From Angelobacter sp036557225 (lineage in GTDB: Bacteria; Acidobacteriota; Terriglobia; Terriglobales; Acidobacteriaceae): a stretch of DNA of 64,000 bases. The stretch spans positions 1 through 64,000 of the forward strand of contig DATBHX010000058.1 in NCBI GenBank assembly GCA_036557225.1, read 5' to 3'. Positions 54,070-62,669 of this stretch are shown piece after piece (positions within the stretch are counted from its first letter, which is position 1; each line of letters starts with the position of its first letter). A program made the translations under genes and the position numbers. Below the pieces are notes generated by a model. It was not told where the DNA came from and ran no database searches. It saw only the letters and a list, made by a program, of their open reading frames with translations.

Positions 54070-54660
54070 GTGCAACTCCGATGCGCGATCGCGGCAGGTG
54101 TCTTAAGCGCAGGGATGTTCGCGCAATCTGCGGCGCCTGCGCCCGCCTGTCCCGCCGATCGTCCCGTGGACGACATCATTGCCGAGATACACAAGCAGCA
54201 ATCGAAAAAGAAGCACCACGTTTCCAACCCTTTGCCGGACAATATCTGCATCTTTGCATGGTGCCGCGGCCGGTCAGAAAAACGGACACCGCCAACGCTT
54301 CCGGAGTCAGCGCCTGCAACGACAAATTCCGACGGCAAGAAGAGCACGAGTTCCAGCAGGCCTCAAGCTGATCCATGTGATGAAGCAATGGAGAAGGCAC
54401 TTCAGGCCGCGCACGATGTTGAAGTGGGCGATGAATACTTCGAAGACAAGAACTACAACGCCGCATTGGAGCGATACCAGGGTGCAGTTGTAGAGAAGCC
54501 GGGAGATGCTGCCATTCATGTCCGCCTGGGGCGCGTGTTCGAAAAACTAAGCCAGGCTCCCAAGGCGATCGAGCAGTACAAGTCAGCGCAACAAATGGCA
54601 GAGTCTGGGAAGTGGTCAGATGAAGCCGCAGCGGCTATTCGCCGGCTTCAACAGCGTTAA
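54070..54660 (+). CDS. Exported protein with TPR-like C-terminus
   Basis: 196 residues. A likely signal peptide (about 1-22), a Pro/Ser/Thr-rich middle, and two tetratricopeptide-like helical pairs from about residue 120 (DEYFEDKNYNAALERYQGAV, IHVRLGRVFEKLSQAPKAIEQY). TPRs mediate protein binding. It starts 48 bases after the preceding exported-protein gene and may form an operon with it. Function unknown; both are probably cargo. Confidence 0.62.
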   Translation: MQLRCAIAAGVLSAGMFAQSAAPAPACPADRPVDDIIAEIHKQQSKKKHHVSNPLPDNICIFAWCRGRSEKRTPPTLPESAPATTNSDGKKSTSSSRPQADPCDEAMEKALQAAHDVEVGDEYFEDKNYNAALERYQGAVVEKPGDAAIHVRLGRVFEKLSQAPKAIEQYKSAQQMAESGKWSDEAAAAIRRLQQR

Positions 54661-54672
54661 CTTCGAGATGAT

Positions 54673-55233
54673 TTAGTAATAGCGAAATGTAACTGGTCCA
54701 AACGGGCCGAACTGTGCAGGATCCAAATCAATACACCCCGGTGGTAGATTCCATCCAAAGTCGACGGCCAAGCGAGCCCGGCGCGAGCCGCTGGCATATT
54801 GAAAGATCACGTGTTCATCAACGCTGCAGCTTTGATCACGCAGGTGAGCGATTTCGGCATAGTTCAGCTGCAGTGCCGTATTGCGATGGATAAAGCTGGC
54901 CGATCCGTCAAGCACCATTTGTAGAGCGCGATTGATTCGAACCGTGAACGCCGGCGGGGCCGGAGATTCGCGCTCGCACTGATAGGGGTTGCCGCGACGG
55001 CAAGCTGAACAGGCGAAACCAGCCTGACAGCGTCGATGAATAACACAAGTTGGACACGGGTCACCAAGAAGGCACGGCGAAGTCAGAGTCGGCTGATGCA
55101 TGCGATACACGGCTACGAGTTTTGGGGACACAAGAATCCTCACTTCAAGAAAGTTGCAGGCCGAAAGAAATGCCAGCGTTGCTGCTGGCTGATGGATTGT
55201 TTGACGACTCACCGACTCAGCCCTACCGGACAT
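54673..55233 (-). CDS. Cys-rich protein, third gene of a coupled trio
   Basis: 186 residues. The start ATG overlaps the stop of the preceding gene (TGATG), implying translational coupling. Around residues 50-85 there are eight cysteines in short spacing (CLLGDPCPTC, CQAGFACSACRRG), suggesting zinc binding. The remainder has no recognised motif. It is the last of three Cys-rich genes transcribed away from the tRNA-Arg at the right end of the prophage. Confidence 0.6.
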   Translation of the reverse strand: MSGRAESVSRQTIHQPAATLAFLSACNFLEVRILVSPKLVAVYRMHQPTLTSPCLLGDPCPTCVIHRRCQAGFACSACRRGNPYQCERESPAPPAFTVRINRALQMVLDGSASFIHRNTALQLNYAEIAHLRDQSCSVDEHVIFQYASGSRRARLAVDFGWNLPPGCIDLDPAQFGPFGPVTFRYY

Positions 55234-55937
55234 CAGTCATGCGCTGAAGAACCAGCCTCTCGATATCGAAAGCGGGGAGCTACGTCCGAGGTCTCACGAA
55301 CGGGCTTTGTGGCTTGTCTTCCGTTCAATGCGGCTTCGTGAAAAGGGAGATCGCGGCTGGTGAGGCCTGTACCCAATCGCGAAAAACTACATGGCGTGCC
55401 GCATTGCGGACACAGCGTTGTCTCGCCGGCTGGAAAATCGGCGAGAGCCTGACGCACGTCACCGCAATGAGAACATTGCAGACCGATGTAAGCGCATGAA
55501 GCGAGCGCCTGGATGGACCAAGCCGAGGCATCCTGAGTTGAAATTGGTCCAGCAGTCTGCTCGTTGAGTGACATTTCCAGTTGCAAGCGATCTTGCGGGC
55601 GAAGCTGCATTTTGTCTTCCTTTGAATGATCAATGGATGAGCCGACACGATGACCGTGGTTTGAAGAGCCTGATCGACCGGTTACGTTTTCATTTCGAAG
55701 AGGATGGGAAGCGGTGCTGGCCAGAAACTGTTCGAGAAGTTTCTGTGCGCAGGCCTGACCGCAGGCCGGTCTATCCTCCGAACTCAAGCCATCCGCTGGA
55801 CGAAATGGGCGACAAATAAACTTATTCGGCTCGACCGTGACTATGAACCAATGATTTGATGCAGCGCGAACATTGGCGCATCCTGGACCCGCGCATTTCA
55901 CGGTCACAACGAAGTGTGGATTGTGAGCGAAACTCAC
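55233..55937 (-). CDS. Zinc-ribbon protein, second gene of a coupled trio
   Basis: 234 residues from a GTG whose bases overlap the upstream stop (GTGA). An N-terminal zinc-binding-like segment (VKCAGPGCANVRAA, FICRPF, ACGQACAQ) and a C-terminal zinc ribbon (CSHCGDV ... CPQCGTPC) are visible, linked by a charged, Gln-rich region. No known family. Tight coupling with both neighbours suggests one complex or pathway. Confidence 0.62.
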   Translation of the reverse strand: MSFAHNPHFVVTVKCAGPGCANVRAASNHWFIVTVEPNKFICRPFRPADGLSSEDRPACGQACAQKLLEQFLASTASHPLRNENVTGRSGSSNHGHRVGSSIDHSKEDKMQLRPQDRLQLEMSLNEQTAGPISTQDASAWSIQALASCAYIGLQCSHCGDVRQALADFPAGETTLCPQCGTPCSFSRLGTGLTSRDLPFHEAALNGRQATKPVRETSDVAPRFRYREAGSSAHD

Positions 55938-56641
55938 TGGCTCACCTCCGGAGAAAGCGCACCGCCAACGTTCGTGATTAAGCGGGGCGCTAAGGCCGTC
56001 AGAGACGGAGCGTTTGTTGAAGACAGGCAGTTGGCTCTGACACTGGGTGAATCCGCAGTTTGACGGCTTGCATCTGCAGCGATAGGTTCAGGGCTTGAAT
56101 CGTTATCGTTGTGTACTGGTGGGCCGTACTCAGGCTGACTGGGCGTTAGTAAAGTGGGCGCCGAATCGAACATCTCGGCAGTAGTAGCCGAATCGCACCA
56201 GTGGCCATCAGCGATGTGAAGGTCAAAGCAACTGGCGCAAAGAGTGCTGTGGCATTCGCCACATTGATAGAGGTGCTGGCGGCAAAAACTCTCTTCACAA
56301 CCGGGGCACGGCGCTCTGGCTGGTAATCCACAAGTCAGGCAGAACAACAGATTGTCGGACGGGAAACCAGGTGCGTCAGGAGCTGAAATTTCAAACGATG
56401 GTACGTGGGTCAACTTTGCTAAATGGTCGGGACCGAGAGACGTTTCGCCGACACTTTGCCTATTTGCCGATCCAGCTAATTGTGTGGAAAGAGAGAAATG
56501 GCGTTCAAGTCGGCAAATCTTCCTGTAAGAATGACGGTCACGCTTCCTTAAGCGGACGCCGGGCACTTGAAAGAACGACAGGATGATGTCCCGCTGATGG
56601 GTTGCAAAAGAACGCAACCATATAAAGGACTCAGTGCTCAT
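55934..56641 (-). CDS. B-box-like zinc-finger protein, first gene of a coupled trio
   Basis: 235 residues from the ATG at 56641 (GGAGG upstream); a TTG two codons earlier is also open. Residues about 100-150 contain CLTCGLPARAPCPGCEESFC, a histidine, CGECHSTLCASC and HIADGHWC, a spacing like B-box or cross-brace zinc fingers. The flanks are low complexity, Ser/Pro-rich. It starts about 33 bases from the tRNA-Arg 3' end, at the extreme right of the prophage. Possible regulator; no function assigned. Confidence 0.62.
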   Translation of the reverse strand: MSTESFIWLRSFATHQRDIILSFFQVPGVRLRKRDRHSYRKICRLERHFSLSTQLAGSANRQSVGETSLGPDHLAKLTHVPSFEISAPDAPGFPSDNLLFCLTCGLPARAPCPGCEESFCRQHLYQCGECHSTLCASCFDLHIADGHWCDSATTAEMFDSAPTLLTPSQPEYGPPVHNDNDSSPEPIAADASRQTADSPSVRANCLSSTNAPSLTALAPRLITNVGGALSPEVSQ

Positions 56642-56673
56642 CACCAACCCTCCTTATGGTGTCATGTGCACTG

Positions 56674-56750
56674 TGGCGAGCCCGGCAGGATTTGAACCTG
56701 CGACCCTCTGCTTAGAAGGCAGATGCTCTGTCCAACTGAGCTACGGGCTC
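56674..56750 (-). tRNA. tRNA-Arg (anticodon UCU), CCA encoded
   Basis: A full cloverleaf is seen on the minus strand: acceptor GAGCCCG/CGGGCTC, D-arm GCTC-AGTTGGACA-GAGC, anticodon arm CTGCC-TTCTAAG-CAG with anticodon TCT, T-arm GCAGG-TTCAAAT-CCTGC, discriminator G and CCA. The anticodon arm doubles as the right attachment site of the prophage and is intact. Confidence 0.95.
56702..56722. other. Right attachment site of the prophage
   Basis: Twenty-one bases of the tRNA-Arg anticodon arm, identical to 37811-37831. Tyrosine integrases commonly use tRNA anticodon arms, and integration here preserves the tRNA. Confidence 0.85.
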
Positions 56751-57527
56751 GTTTTGTTGTCTCGATTTTAGCAGTTTGTGTTATGGAGTTGGCAGGGGAT
56801 TGTTAAATGGGTAGTAGGTATGCGCAGCGGTCGCCCATTGGTCCTAAATATTGGCCCAGGACCCTGAAGTCGTGGCAAAGACCAATACTGCGCAAATTCT
56901 TAACTCTGATTCGCGACAAGGCCTAAGATCTACTCATTGACAGGCGTCGACGAAGTCATAGCCTTTGACGCCAAAAACTCGTGAGAAGAAACCGCAGGGC
57001 AGGCTTCGGAATAAATCACCTGCGGTGAAGAGCCGCAGAATGTCGAGAGCAATATCGAGAGCAGTGAGACGAGTGGGCTTGGTGTCGGACTTTGGTGTTC
57101 GGGGTTGATGTGCAAGGGTTGGTGTTCGGGGTTGATGTGCAAGGGTGGTGTTCGGGGTTGATGTGCAGGGGTTGGTGTTTGCGGTTGGTGTGCGGATGTC
57201 GGCGTGTTCTATTTCATCTGTCGTAAGACAGCCAAGGAGGGAGAGGGCCGAGAGAAGCGAAGACCATGGGTGTCGACCGCAACGGAACGTCTCAAGATGC
57301 CTTATTCTAAGCAGCGAGAAGCCAATAGGAGAAGGCCAAGTGGAAAGAAGTCGACGGCTGGGAGGTAACTGGAGAACAAGTCCTCCCGGAAAAAATGCGG
57401 GCAGAGATCTAGAACCATCACGTTTCCGCTTGGCTCTAATAGTTGCCTCTCGGCCATAGCGATGGGAGAGCAGACGATAAACCTCGCCCGGCAAGCATGG
57501 TTCATTTTTGCTGTTACAGAACAGTCG
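56751..57527. other. Intergenic region right of the prophage
   Basis: About 780 bases between tRNA-Arg and the hydrolase gene. The longest frame (minus strand, 56934-57494) runs across the tandem repeat and lacks a ribosome-binding site, so no gene is called. Apart from the 27-bp repeat block nothing distinctive is seen. Confidence 0.5.
57092..57196. repeat. Tandem 27-bp repeat, four copies
   Basis: Unit TTGGTGTTCGGGGTTGATG plus TGCAAGGG. Copies 1 and 2 (57092-57118, 57119-57145) are identical, copy 3 (57146-57171) lacks one base, and copy 4 is degenerate. No spacers. Confidence 0.85.
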
Positions 57528-58547
57528 TTATCCTGCAGTTCCAAAACAATCGTTCATTCCATGATCGCAGAAGAAGCGGATCATCTGACGCTCTGCCCAG
57601 CGTCCGTCGTAACCGTTTGGCGGAGCGAGAAAGGCGCAATGACCGCCATGAGAGGTTTCCAGCAGAGTGATGTGAGGATTGGCGTGTATCTTCTCACGGG
57701 TCGGCGGCAACAGGCGAATAAAGGGATCGTCGGCCGCGTTGATCACCAGGGTGGGTACGGCGATTTTGTCGATAACGCGCGCCGCGGCAGCTCGAGTGTA
57801 ATAGTCGTCGGCACTGGAAAAGCCACAGTAAGGCGCAGTGATCACATGGTCGAATTCGCGGATACTCAACGGCCAGCGGGAGGCCTTCCTGTAGATGTCA
57901 GGGAAAAACTCTCTTTTGCGATCGAAGCGGCGCATGAGTCCAAGCAAAAATTTCCATTCATACATGCGATTGCTCCAATCGTGCATAGCATCCGCCGAGG
58001 CAGCCAGATCTGCCGCCGGCGAAACTGCAGCTACAGCCTTCAACTCCGGAGGCGCGCCGGCGCCTAACTCACCGGCTAGTTTAAGGACAAGATTTCCGCC
58101 CATGGAATATCCCACTACGCCAACGCGTCGGAGACCTGCTTTCTCGATCACTGCGTGAAGCACGGCGCCGACATCGGCTGAGAGCCCAGAGTGATAGAGC
58201 GTTGGCGCAAGCCGCTCAGTGCCGCCACAGGTGCGCATGTTCATGCGAACTACGCTCATGCCGGCTGCCCAGGCCTTGGAACCCGTTCCAATGACATACT
58301 GCGAAGAACTTGAACCTTCCAGCCCGTGAACGATGATGATTGCCGGCTTCTCCGCTGCCTCTGGCTGCCAGTGACAATGGCACAGAACCTGAACGCCATC
58401 AGCAACGCGAAAGAAACATTCCTCGGGCGCGGGCAAGCTGTTCTTGCGAGGTAGAAAATTCCCGGCCAGAGTCATGAGGTGACGGTTGCGCAGGAATCGG
58501 CGGGCAACAAAAGGCTCAAATGATGATGGGGTCAGAGTTTCAGCCAT
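57528..58547 (-). CDS. YheT-family alpha/beta hydrolase
   Basis: 339 residues. IVHGLEGSSSSQYVIG (oxyanion region), GYSMGGNLVLKLAGE (nucleophile serine near 150), NAADDPFI (acid) and SHGGHCAF (histidine) complete the triad, and MNMRTCGGTERL is typical of the YheT/ABHD1-3 group. These are putative carboxylesterases or acyltransferases of unclear substrate, cytosolic or membrane-associated. The first housekeeping-like gene after the prophage. Confidence 0.88.
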   Translation of the reverse strand: MAETLTPSSFEPFVARRFLRNRHLMTLAGNFLPRKNSLPAPEECFFRVADGVQVLCHCHWQPEAAEKPAIIIVHGLEGSSSSQYVIGTGSKAWAAGMSVVRMNMRTCGGTERLAPTLYHSGLSADVGAVLHAVIEKAGLRRVGVVGYSMGGNLVLKLAGELGAGAPPELKAVAAVSPAADLAASADAMHDWSNRMYEWKFLLGLMRRFDRKREFFPDIYRKASRWPLSIREFDHVITAPYCGFSSADDYYTRAAAARVIDKIAVPTLVINAADDPFIRLLPPTREKIHANPHITLLETSHGGHCAFLAPPNGYDGRWAERQMIRFFCDHGMNDCFGTAG

Positions 58548-58615
58548 GCTTTAACGCACCAACTCGCAACGTCCTATAATAAGGTGTTGCAATTATTTTA
58601 GCCGAGCCAACAAAT

Positions 58616-58837
58616 ATGCCGATTTTCGAATACATCTGTCAGCAGTGCGATCACCACTTTGAAGTCATTGTTATGGGAAGCAAGAAGGCAGTATGTCCCA
58701 AGTGCGAAAGCAAGCGGCTGAGCCAGCAGCTCTCAAGCTTTGCTGTCGGTGGGGGAAAATCCGCGCCATCTGCAAATCCAGGCGCGTGCGGAACGTGCGG
58801 CGATCCCCGTGGCCCAGGCTCTTGCTCTATGAATTGA
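58616..58837 (+). CDS. FmdB-family zinc-ribbon protein
   Basis: 73 residues. MPIFEYICQQCDHHFEV at the N-terminus and CPKC about 30 residues later form the FmdB-type zinc ribbon (CxxC...CxxC). The tail is Gly/Ser/Ala-rich with extra cysteines (ACGTCG, SCS). Named after a putative regulator of formamidase, but the general role is unknown. Divergent from the hydrolase gene. Confidence 0.9.
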   Translation: MPIFEYICQQCDHHFEVIVMGSKKAVCPKCESKRLSQQLSSFAVGGGKSAPSANPGACGTCGDPRGPGSCSMN

Positions 58838-58906
58838 AGTACTCACAACACGTCAGGCTACGTGGGGTGCGAGTGAAAATCGTGTAAAATGGAAACCTAC
58901 CGAGAC

Positions 58907-58982
58907 GGTGGGTATAGTTCAGTGGCAGAACGCCAGACTGTGGCTCTGGATGTCGTGGGTTCGACCCCCACTACCCACCCCA
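58907..58982 (+). tRNA. tRNA-His (anticodon GUG), CCA encoded
   Basis: Begins with the extra G(-1) of tRNA-His (GGTGGGTA) paired to the discriminator C. The anticodon arm is CCAGA-CTGTGGC-TCTGG with anticodon GTG, the T-arm contains GTGGG-TTCGACC-CCCAC, and the 3' end TACCCACC is followed by an encoded CCA. Confidence 0.95.
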
Positions 58983-59069
58983 ATTTCTTATTTACTTTCA
59001 GTCAATTGCAAAATCGCATGTCCGCTTTGCACCGAATTGCGGCGGACAGCGTATTTCGACCTTACGGCA

Positions 59070-60485
59070 TCAATCGATTGTGAACTTGTGCGTCATGTGG
59101 AATGTGCGGCGGCAATTCCCGGTTGTGTGCAGCACGCCACTGCCCTGAAATTCCAGGATTGCCAGAGGCCCATAGTGATGATCGATGCCGTGTGGTGGTG
59201 CCGCTTCCGGCTCGCCATTGGACGCAGGCCAGTCGATCCCACCAGTCGCGCTGCGCGCCGGTATGAGCCAGTAATCCCCACTGCGATAGTGATTCTGCGA
59301 ACCAGTCGGCGTCTCCTGAAACTGGATCTCAATCCCGTTTTCCAGCGCAATCCAGTTCCTCTCGCCTTCACCTTCGCGGATTGGAATCGCTCCTTCCGGC
59401 TCCTCAGTGTTTTTTCTCTGCGTAGGCTTCTGGTCCCACCGCCGCAATACCGGATGCTTGCTGAGGTCCTGCCCCGTATTGGAGGTAAGCGTGCCGCTCA
59501 GCACCACCTGCATCAGGTCGCTATGAATCTGCTGAACCTGGAGCAAGGGTTGGGGAGCGGTGTGCAAAGCTGTGGCGTCGTCAGAAATCTCAACCCAGTC
59601 GCCCGCTTGGAGATTCGATCGCCGGTCCCGACTCCAGCGGCCCAGCGTGACCGTGTTACCCTCAACCGGAGCGACAATCGGAAGCACGACTGACCCGTTC
59701 TCCCGCGACCACTTGAACATCGCTCCCTCACCCGCTTCTCCACCTTCGTGGATCTCAACGCGATAAAGCTGGTTCTCCAGCCCCCGGTATCCGCCTTGTA
59801 GCGGGCTTCCGGCGTTAGGCAACTCAGCTCCAGCGCGCGCTTTCAAATGGCCGCGCGGATGCCGATCGAGTATTCGCGAAATCCCGTCCCAATTCTCCCA
59901 GACCTTCGCACCGTCAGTTAGATCTTCGAAAAGCTCATGTTTTTTGTGCAGTGGAAGAGTCCGCACCTGCCAGACAATCTTGGCTCTGCCGCACGTATCG
60001 GCTCCGCGCAATGCCGGTTCACCGATGGCCGGATCTTCATCCAGACTCACATAGTGCTCCCACACGTCGAGGTAAACCAGATGCCGCGTATGTTTGGCGT
60101 CGAGCAGGTTTGTCTCCAGGTAGTTGGCCTGCTCCGAATACGTAACTGAACGGTGGTTCTCACACATCAGGCCATCTACGTAGTAGCGGCCCTTGCCGAT
60201 CAGAAAATCACCGGCCCCTTGCATGCGATCGCAGAATTCGCGCTTCGCCTTATCATCCAACCCCATGTCGTCCAGGTCGCCTTCCGCTTTGATGGCGAAA
60301 CCACAATCGGTCTCTGGGCCGGCATAAGGCCCGAGCAAGTCGGTCACCACGTGGCGAAGGTAGTCCCAGAAAATGGCCGTCTGTTCGTTCCAGTCAGAAT
60401 CCAGCTGGACGCGGCTCTGCTGCATCAGCACGCGCGTAAAGTGCTGGTGCCGCTTGAAGGTATCGCGAGTAAAATCGCCTTTCAT
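59070..60485 (-). CDS. DUF6519 protein of a contractile injection system
   Basis: 471 residues, start with AAGGAG upstream. The N-terminal MKGDFTRDTFKRHQHFTRV and QSRVQLDSDWNEQT are characteristic of DUF6519 proteins, which I know from extracellular contractile injection loci (phage-tail-like toxin-delivery particles). It lies 12 bases after a tail protein I-like gene and is the last gene of the operon before tRNA-His. Probably structural, near the baseplate or its spike; exact position unknown. Confidence 0.75.
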   Translation of the reverse strand: MKGDFTRDTFKRHQHFTRVLMQQSRVQLDSDWNEQTAIFWDYLRHVVTDLLGPYAGPETDCGFAIKAEGDLDDMGLDDKAKREFCDRMQGAGDFLIGKGRYYVDGLMCENHRSVTYSEQANYLETNLLDAKHTRHLVYLDVWEHYVSLDEDPAIGEPALRGADTCGRAKIVWQVRTLPLHKKHELFEDLTDGAKVWENWDGISRILDRHPRGHLKARAGAELPNAGSPLQGGYRGLENQLYRVEIHEGGEAGEGAMFKWSRENGSVVLPIVAPVEGNTVTLGRWSRDRRSNLQAGDWVEISDDATALHTAPQPLLQVQQIHSDLMQVVLSGTLTSNTGQDLSKHPVLRRWDQKPTQRKNTEEPEGAIPIREGEGERNWIALENGIEIQFQETPTGSQNHYRSGDYWLIPARSATGGIDWPASNGEPEAAPPHGIDHHYGPLAILEFQGSGVLHTTGNCRRTFHMTHKFTID

Positions 60486-60497
60486 CGTGGCTCCTTG

Positions 60498-62669
60498 CTA
60501 ACTGCCGTAGATAATTCCGGCGTCAAATTGTGCCGGCGTATATTCGTCGAGCCGTGTGCGCAGGTTGTCTTCGCGTTGCGGCTCATAAAGGTGGTGGAAT
60601 GCGCCCATCTCCGCTTCGTCGTCCGCGCCGCGCCTGATCTCGGCGGCACAGGCGGCGTCCAGGCGCGCATAGTATGGCGTTCCGTAGCGCGTGCTCACAA
60701 AGATTGGACGCACGCGCCAATGCTCGCCCTCGCGTTGTCTTGTTGCGTTTGTGGCCTTTTTCAACTGCTTGCCACCTTCCGCTTGCCCATCCGCCTGATC
60801 GGGCTGACAATGATACCGAGCGGGCGTTCTTGATCCCGGCGGCACATAGCAAAAGCGCATGCATCCCTGCTGCCGCCGCGCCACAAAGACGTTGCCGGTG
60901 AAAATGCTGTTTTCAGCTCTTGCGATGGCCTGCACTCGCATCGCGCCGTACACCGTCGTGCGTGCCACCTGCACAATCAGCGGAGCGATCCCTTCGTCAT
61001 CTGACGAAATCGCTGTCATCTCGTGACCTGTCGCGTCAAGGATGGTGTCGGAAATTCTGATGGAAGCTGCGTCGCGTTCCTCGTCTCCGCGCGTAACCCG
61101 AATGGGACCAAGAATGCTGTGCTCGAGCGCGACGGTTGCTTGCGTCTTCACCAGATGCAAACTGGCCTCCGATGGGCGATACGGCCGCGAATCAGAATGC
61201 AACCCCCATCCCGGGACTAAAGTGGTGTGGCGAAGCAGAAGCCTTTCCAGGTCGCCGCGCACCTGCAGGCCTCTGCCGGCCACTAGGACGCCATCCAACG
61301 TGAACCTGCTCTTTGGTTTTCCGCTGATCACCAGCGCATCCGGACGGCTGGCATGCCAGTCCAGCAGATAAATCGCAGGCCGCGCTCCGGCGGCGGCGCG
61401 CAGTTCCACGCGCTGGCCTTCTTCTAATTCAAAATGCAGTTGCTCCTCATAGACGCCGCTGTCACAGATCTCGATGACCGCCTGCCGCGGTTTGTCTTTG
61501 TGCAGTTGGTGACACGCAGAACGGATCTCACGGAACTCTGCGTTGTGTCCCACGCAATACGTCACCACCGGACCGGCCGGGAACACGCTCGCCCGGCGAT
61601 ACTCCCCTCCCCCGATCGCAGCGCTGAAACCGTAACTGTACGAAACATTTACATCCCCGAGCGGCAGTTGGCCCGGCGGAAACGCCAGCCTGCCCAGTTC
61701 CGGATCGAGCGCCACATGTCCATGTGGCGGGCGGAATCTCCAGTCCGCCAAATCTGCCGGAATGATCCGATGCGCCGGCACCGGCTTATGCGGATCGCAA
61801 CTCGCCCACTCCCCGGCCCACACCGCTACGCTCTTCCCTTCGCCGTAATATGACTCTGAAGCCTGCGGCTGTTTTCCCTCCTTGGGCGGCACGGGAGACG
61901 TGAACTCAAGTCGCGTGATCGGAATCGGAAGGCTGAGCCGCGATGAGCCGTGTCGCGGCTCGTCGGCCGGCCGGTTGAACAGCGGCGTGTCATTGCCGAG
62001 CAGGCTGAATGTGAAACAGTGGTCGCCAGCCCTTTCCTGGCAATATGCAACGGTGTTCGTGAGCGGGAAAGCCTGCAATCGCCACACAAAAAGCCCCACA
62101 TCAAATGCGCCGTAGCGGCCTTGTGACACCGCAGAGTTGATCGACCTGACATCGGAAACATGGTTGAACGAATCGAATGGCCCACCCAGATCGCCCAACT
62201 GCCGGTTGTGATGAAGATCAACTGTCCGCCCGGTACCGAGATGCAAGTCGTCAAGGCCCTGATTGGAGGCGATCCGCGCTCCGAATTCCACGGCGCGCGC
62301 GGGCCATTCCGCCACCTCCATCGCCAGTTCCTCAAGCAACTTGAGGGTGCCTTTGCGGCGGCGATTGTGAATAGTCGTGCCGACTTCTCGCCGCGGAAAA
62401 AGAACCGCGTTCTCTGCGACACTCCGCTTGTCGCCGCTGGGGGGGCGTACCGGCTGATAGCCAATCAGCTGGCCGATGTAAGGAACCACCCAGTCCTGAC
62501 AGGTTTCAATGAACCAGTTGTCGTTGAGATTGTCGATATCCGCGCGGATATTGTCGGCCTGCTCCTGGATAACGCGCAGCAATGTCTGCAATGCACCGCC
62601 GCATTCGAAATCGCGCTGCCGGAGGTACTCAGGCAGTAGTCCGTAAAGCCGGTCTGCTGGTTGGCTCAT
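60498..62669 (-). CDS. Tail protein I-like baseplate protein of a contractile injection system
   Basis: 723 residues. The N-terminus (LYGLLPEYLRQRDFECGGALQTLL, followed by IETCQDWVVPYIGQLIGY) matches phage tail protein I/Afp12-like proteins that form the wedge of contractile baseplates. The rest is long and beta-rich, with a probable beta-helix-like region between residues 380 and 620 (repeated short strands such as VALEHSILGPIRV and RISDTILDATG). The start overlaps the upstream baseplate J-like gene by four bases. Larger than phage homologues, as common in extracellular injection systems. Confidence 0.75.
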   Translation of the reverse strand: MSQPADRLYGLLPEYLRQRDFECGGALQTLLRVIQEQADNIRADIDNLNDNWFIETCQDWVVPYIGQLIGYQPVRPPSGDKRSVAENAVLFPRREVGTTIHNRRRKGTLKLLEELAMEVAEWPARAVEFGARIASNQGLDDLHLGTGRTVDLHHNRQLGDLGGPFDSFNHVSDVRSINSAVSQGRYGAFDVGLFVWRLQAFPLTNTVAYCQERAGDHCFTFSLLGNDTPLFNRPADEPRHGSSRLSLPIPITRLEFTSPVPPKEGKQPQASESYYGEGKSVAVWAGEWASCDPHKPVPAHRIIPADLADWRFRPPHGHVALDPELGRLAFPPGQLPLGDVNVSYSYGFSAAIGGGEYRRASVFPAGPVVTYCVGHNAEFREIRSACHQLHKDKPRQAVIEICDSGVYEEQLHFELEEGQRVELRAAAGARPAIYLLDWHASRPDALVISGKPKSRFTLDGVLVAGRGLQVRGDLERLLLRHTTLVPGWGLHSDSRPYRPSEASLHLVKTQATVALEHSILGPIRVTRGDEERDAASIRISDTILDATGHEMTAISSDDEGIAPLIVQVARTTVYGAMRVQAIARAENSIFTGNVFVARRQQGCMRFCYVPPGSRTPARYHCQPDQADGQAEGGKQLKKATNATRQREGEHWRVRPIFVSTRYGTPYYARLDAACAAEIRRGADDEAEMGAFHHLYEPQREDNLRTRLDEYTPAQFDAGIIYGS

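Larger units (their letters stand above)
37811..56722. mobile_element. Degenerate prophage integrated in tRNA-Arg(UCU)
   Basis: The segment is bounded by a 21-bp exact direct repeat. The right copy is the anticodon arm of an intact tRNA-Arg; the left copy stands alone. Inside, minus-strand genes follow siphovirus order: large terminase, (cargo), portal, protease-scaffold, major capsid, tail chaperone/tape measure, DUF2460, DUF2163, with an integrase remnant next to the left end. Lysis, replication, repressor, head-completion, major tail and tail-tip genes are missing, and several remaining genes are shortened or fused. It is most likely a defective prophage about 18.9 kb long. Cargo on the plus strand includes HipBA and an endonuclease III-like protein. 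Confidence 0.85.

Noticed and set aside
56934..57494. 186-codon frame near tRNA-Arg
   Set aside because: It crosses the 27-bp tandem repeat, lacks a ribosome-binding site and has no recognisable domain.
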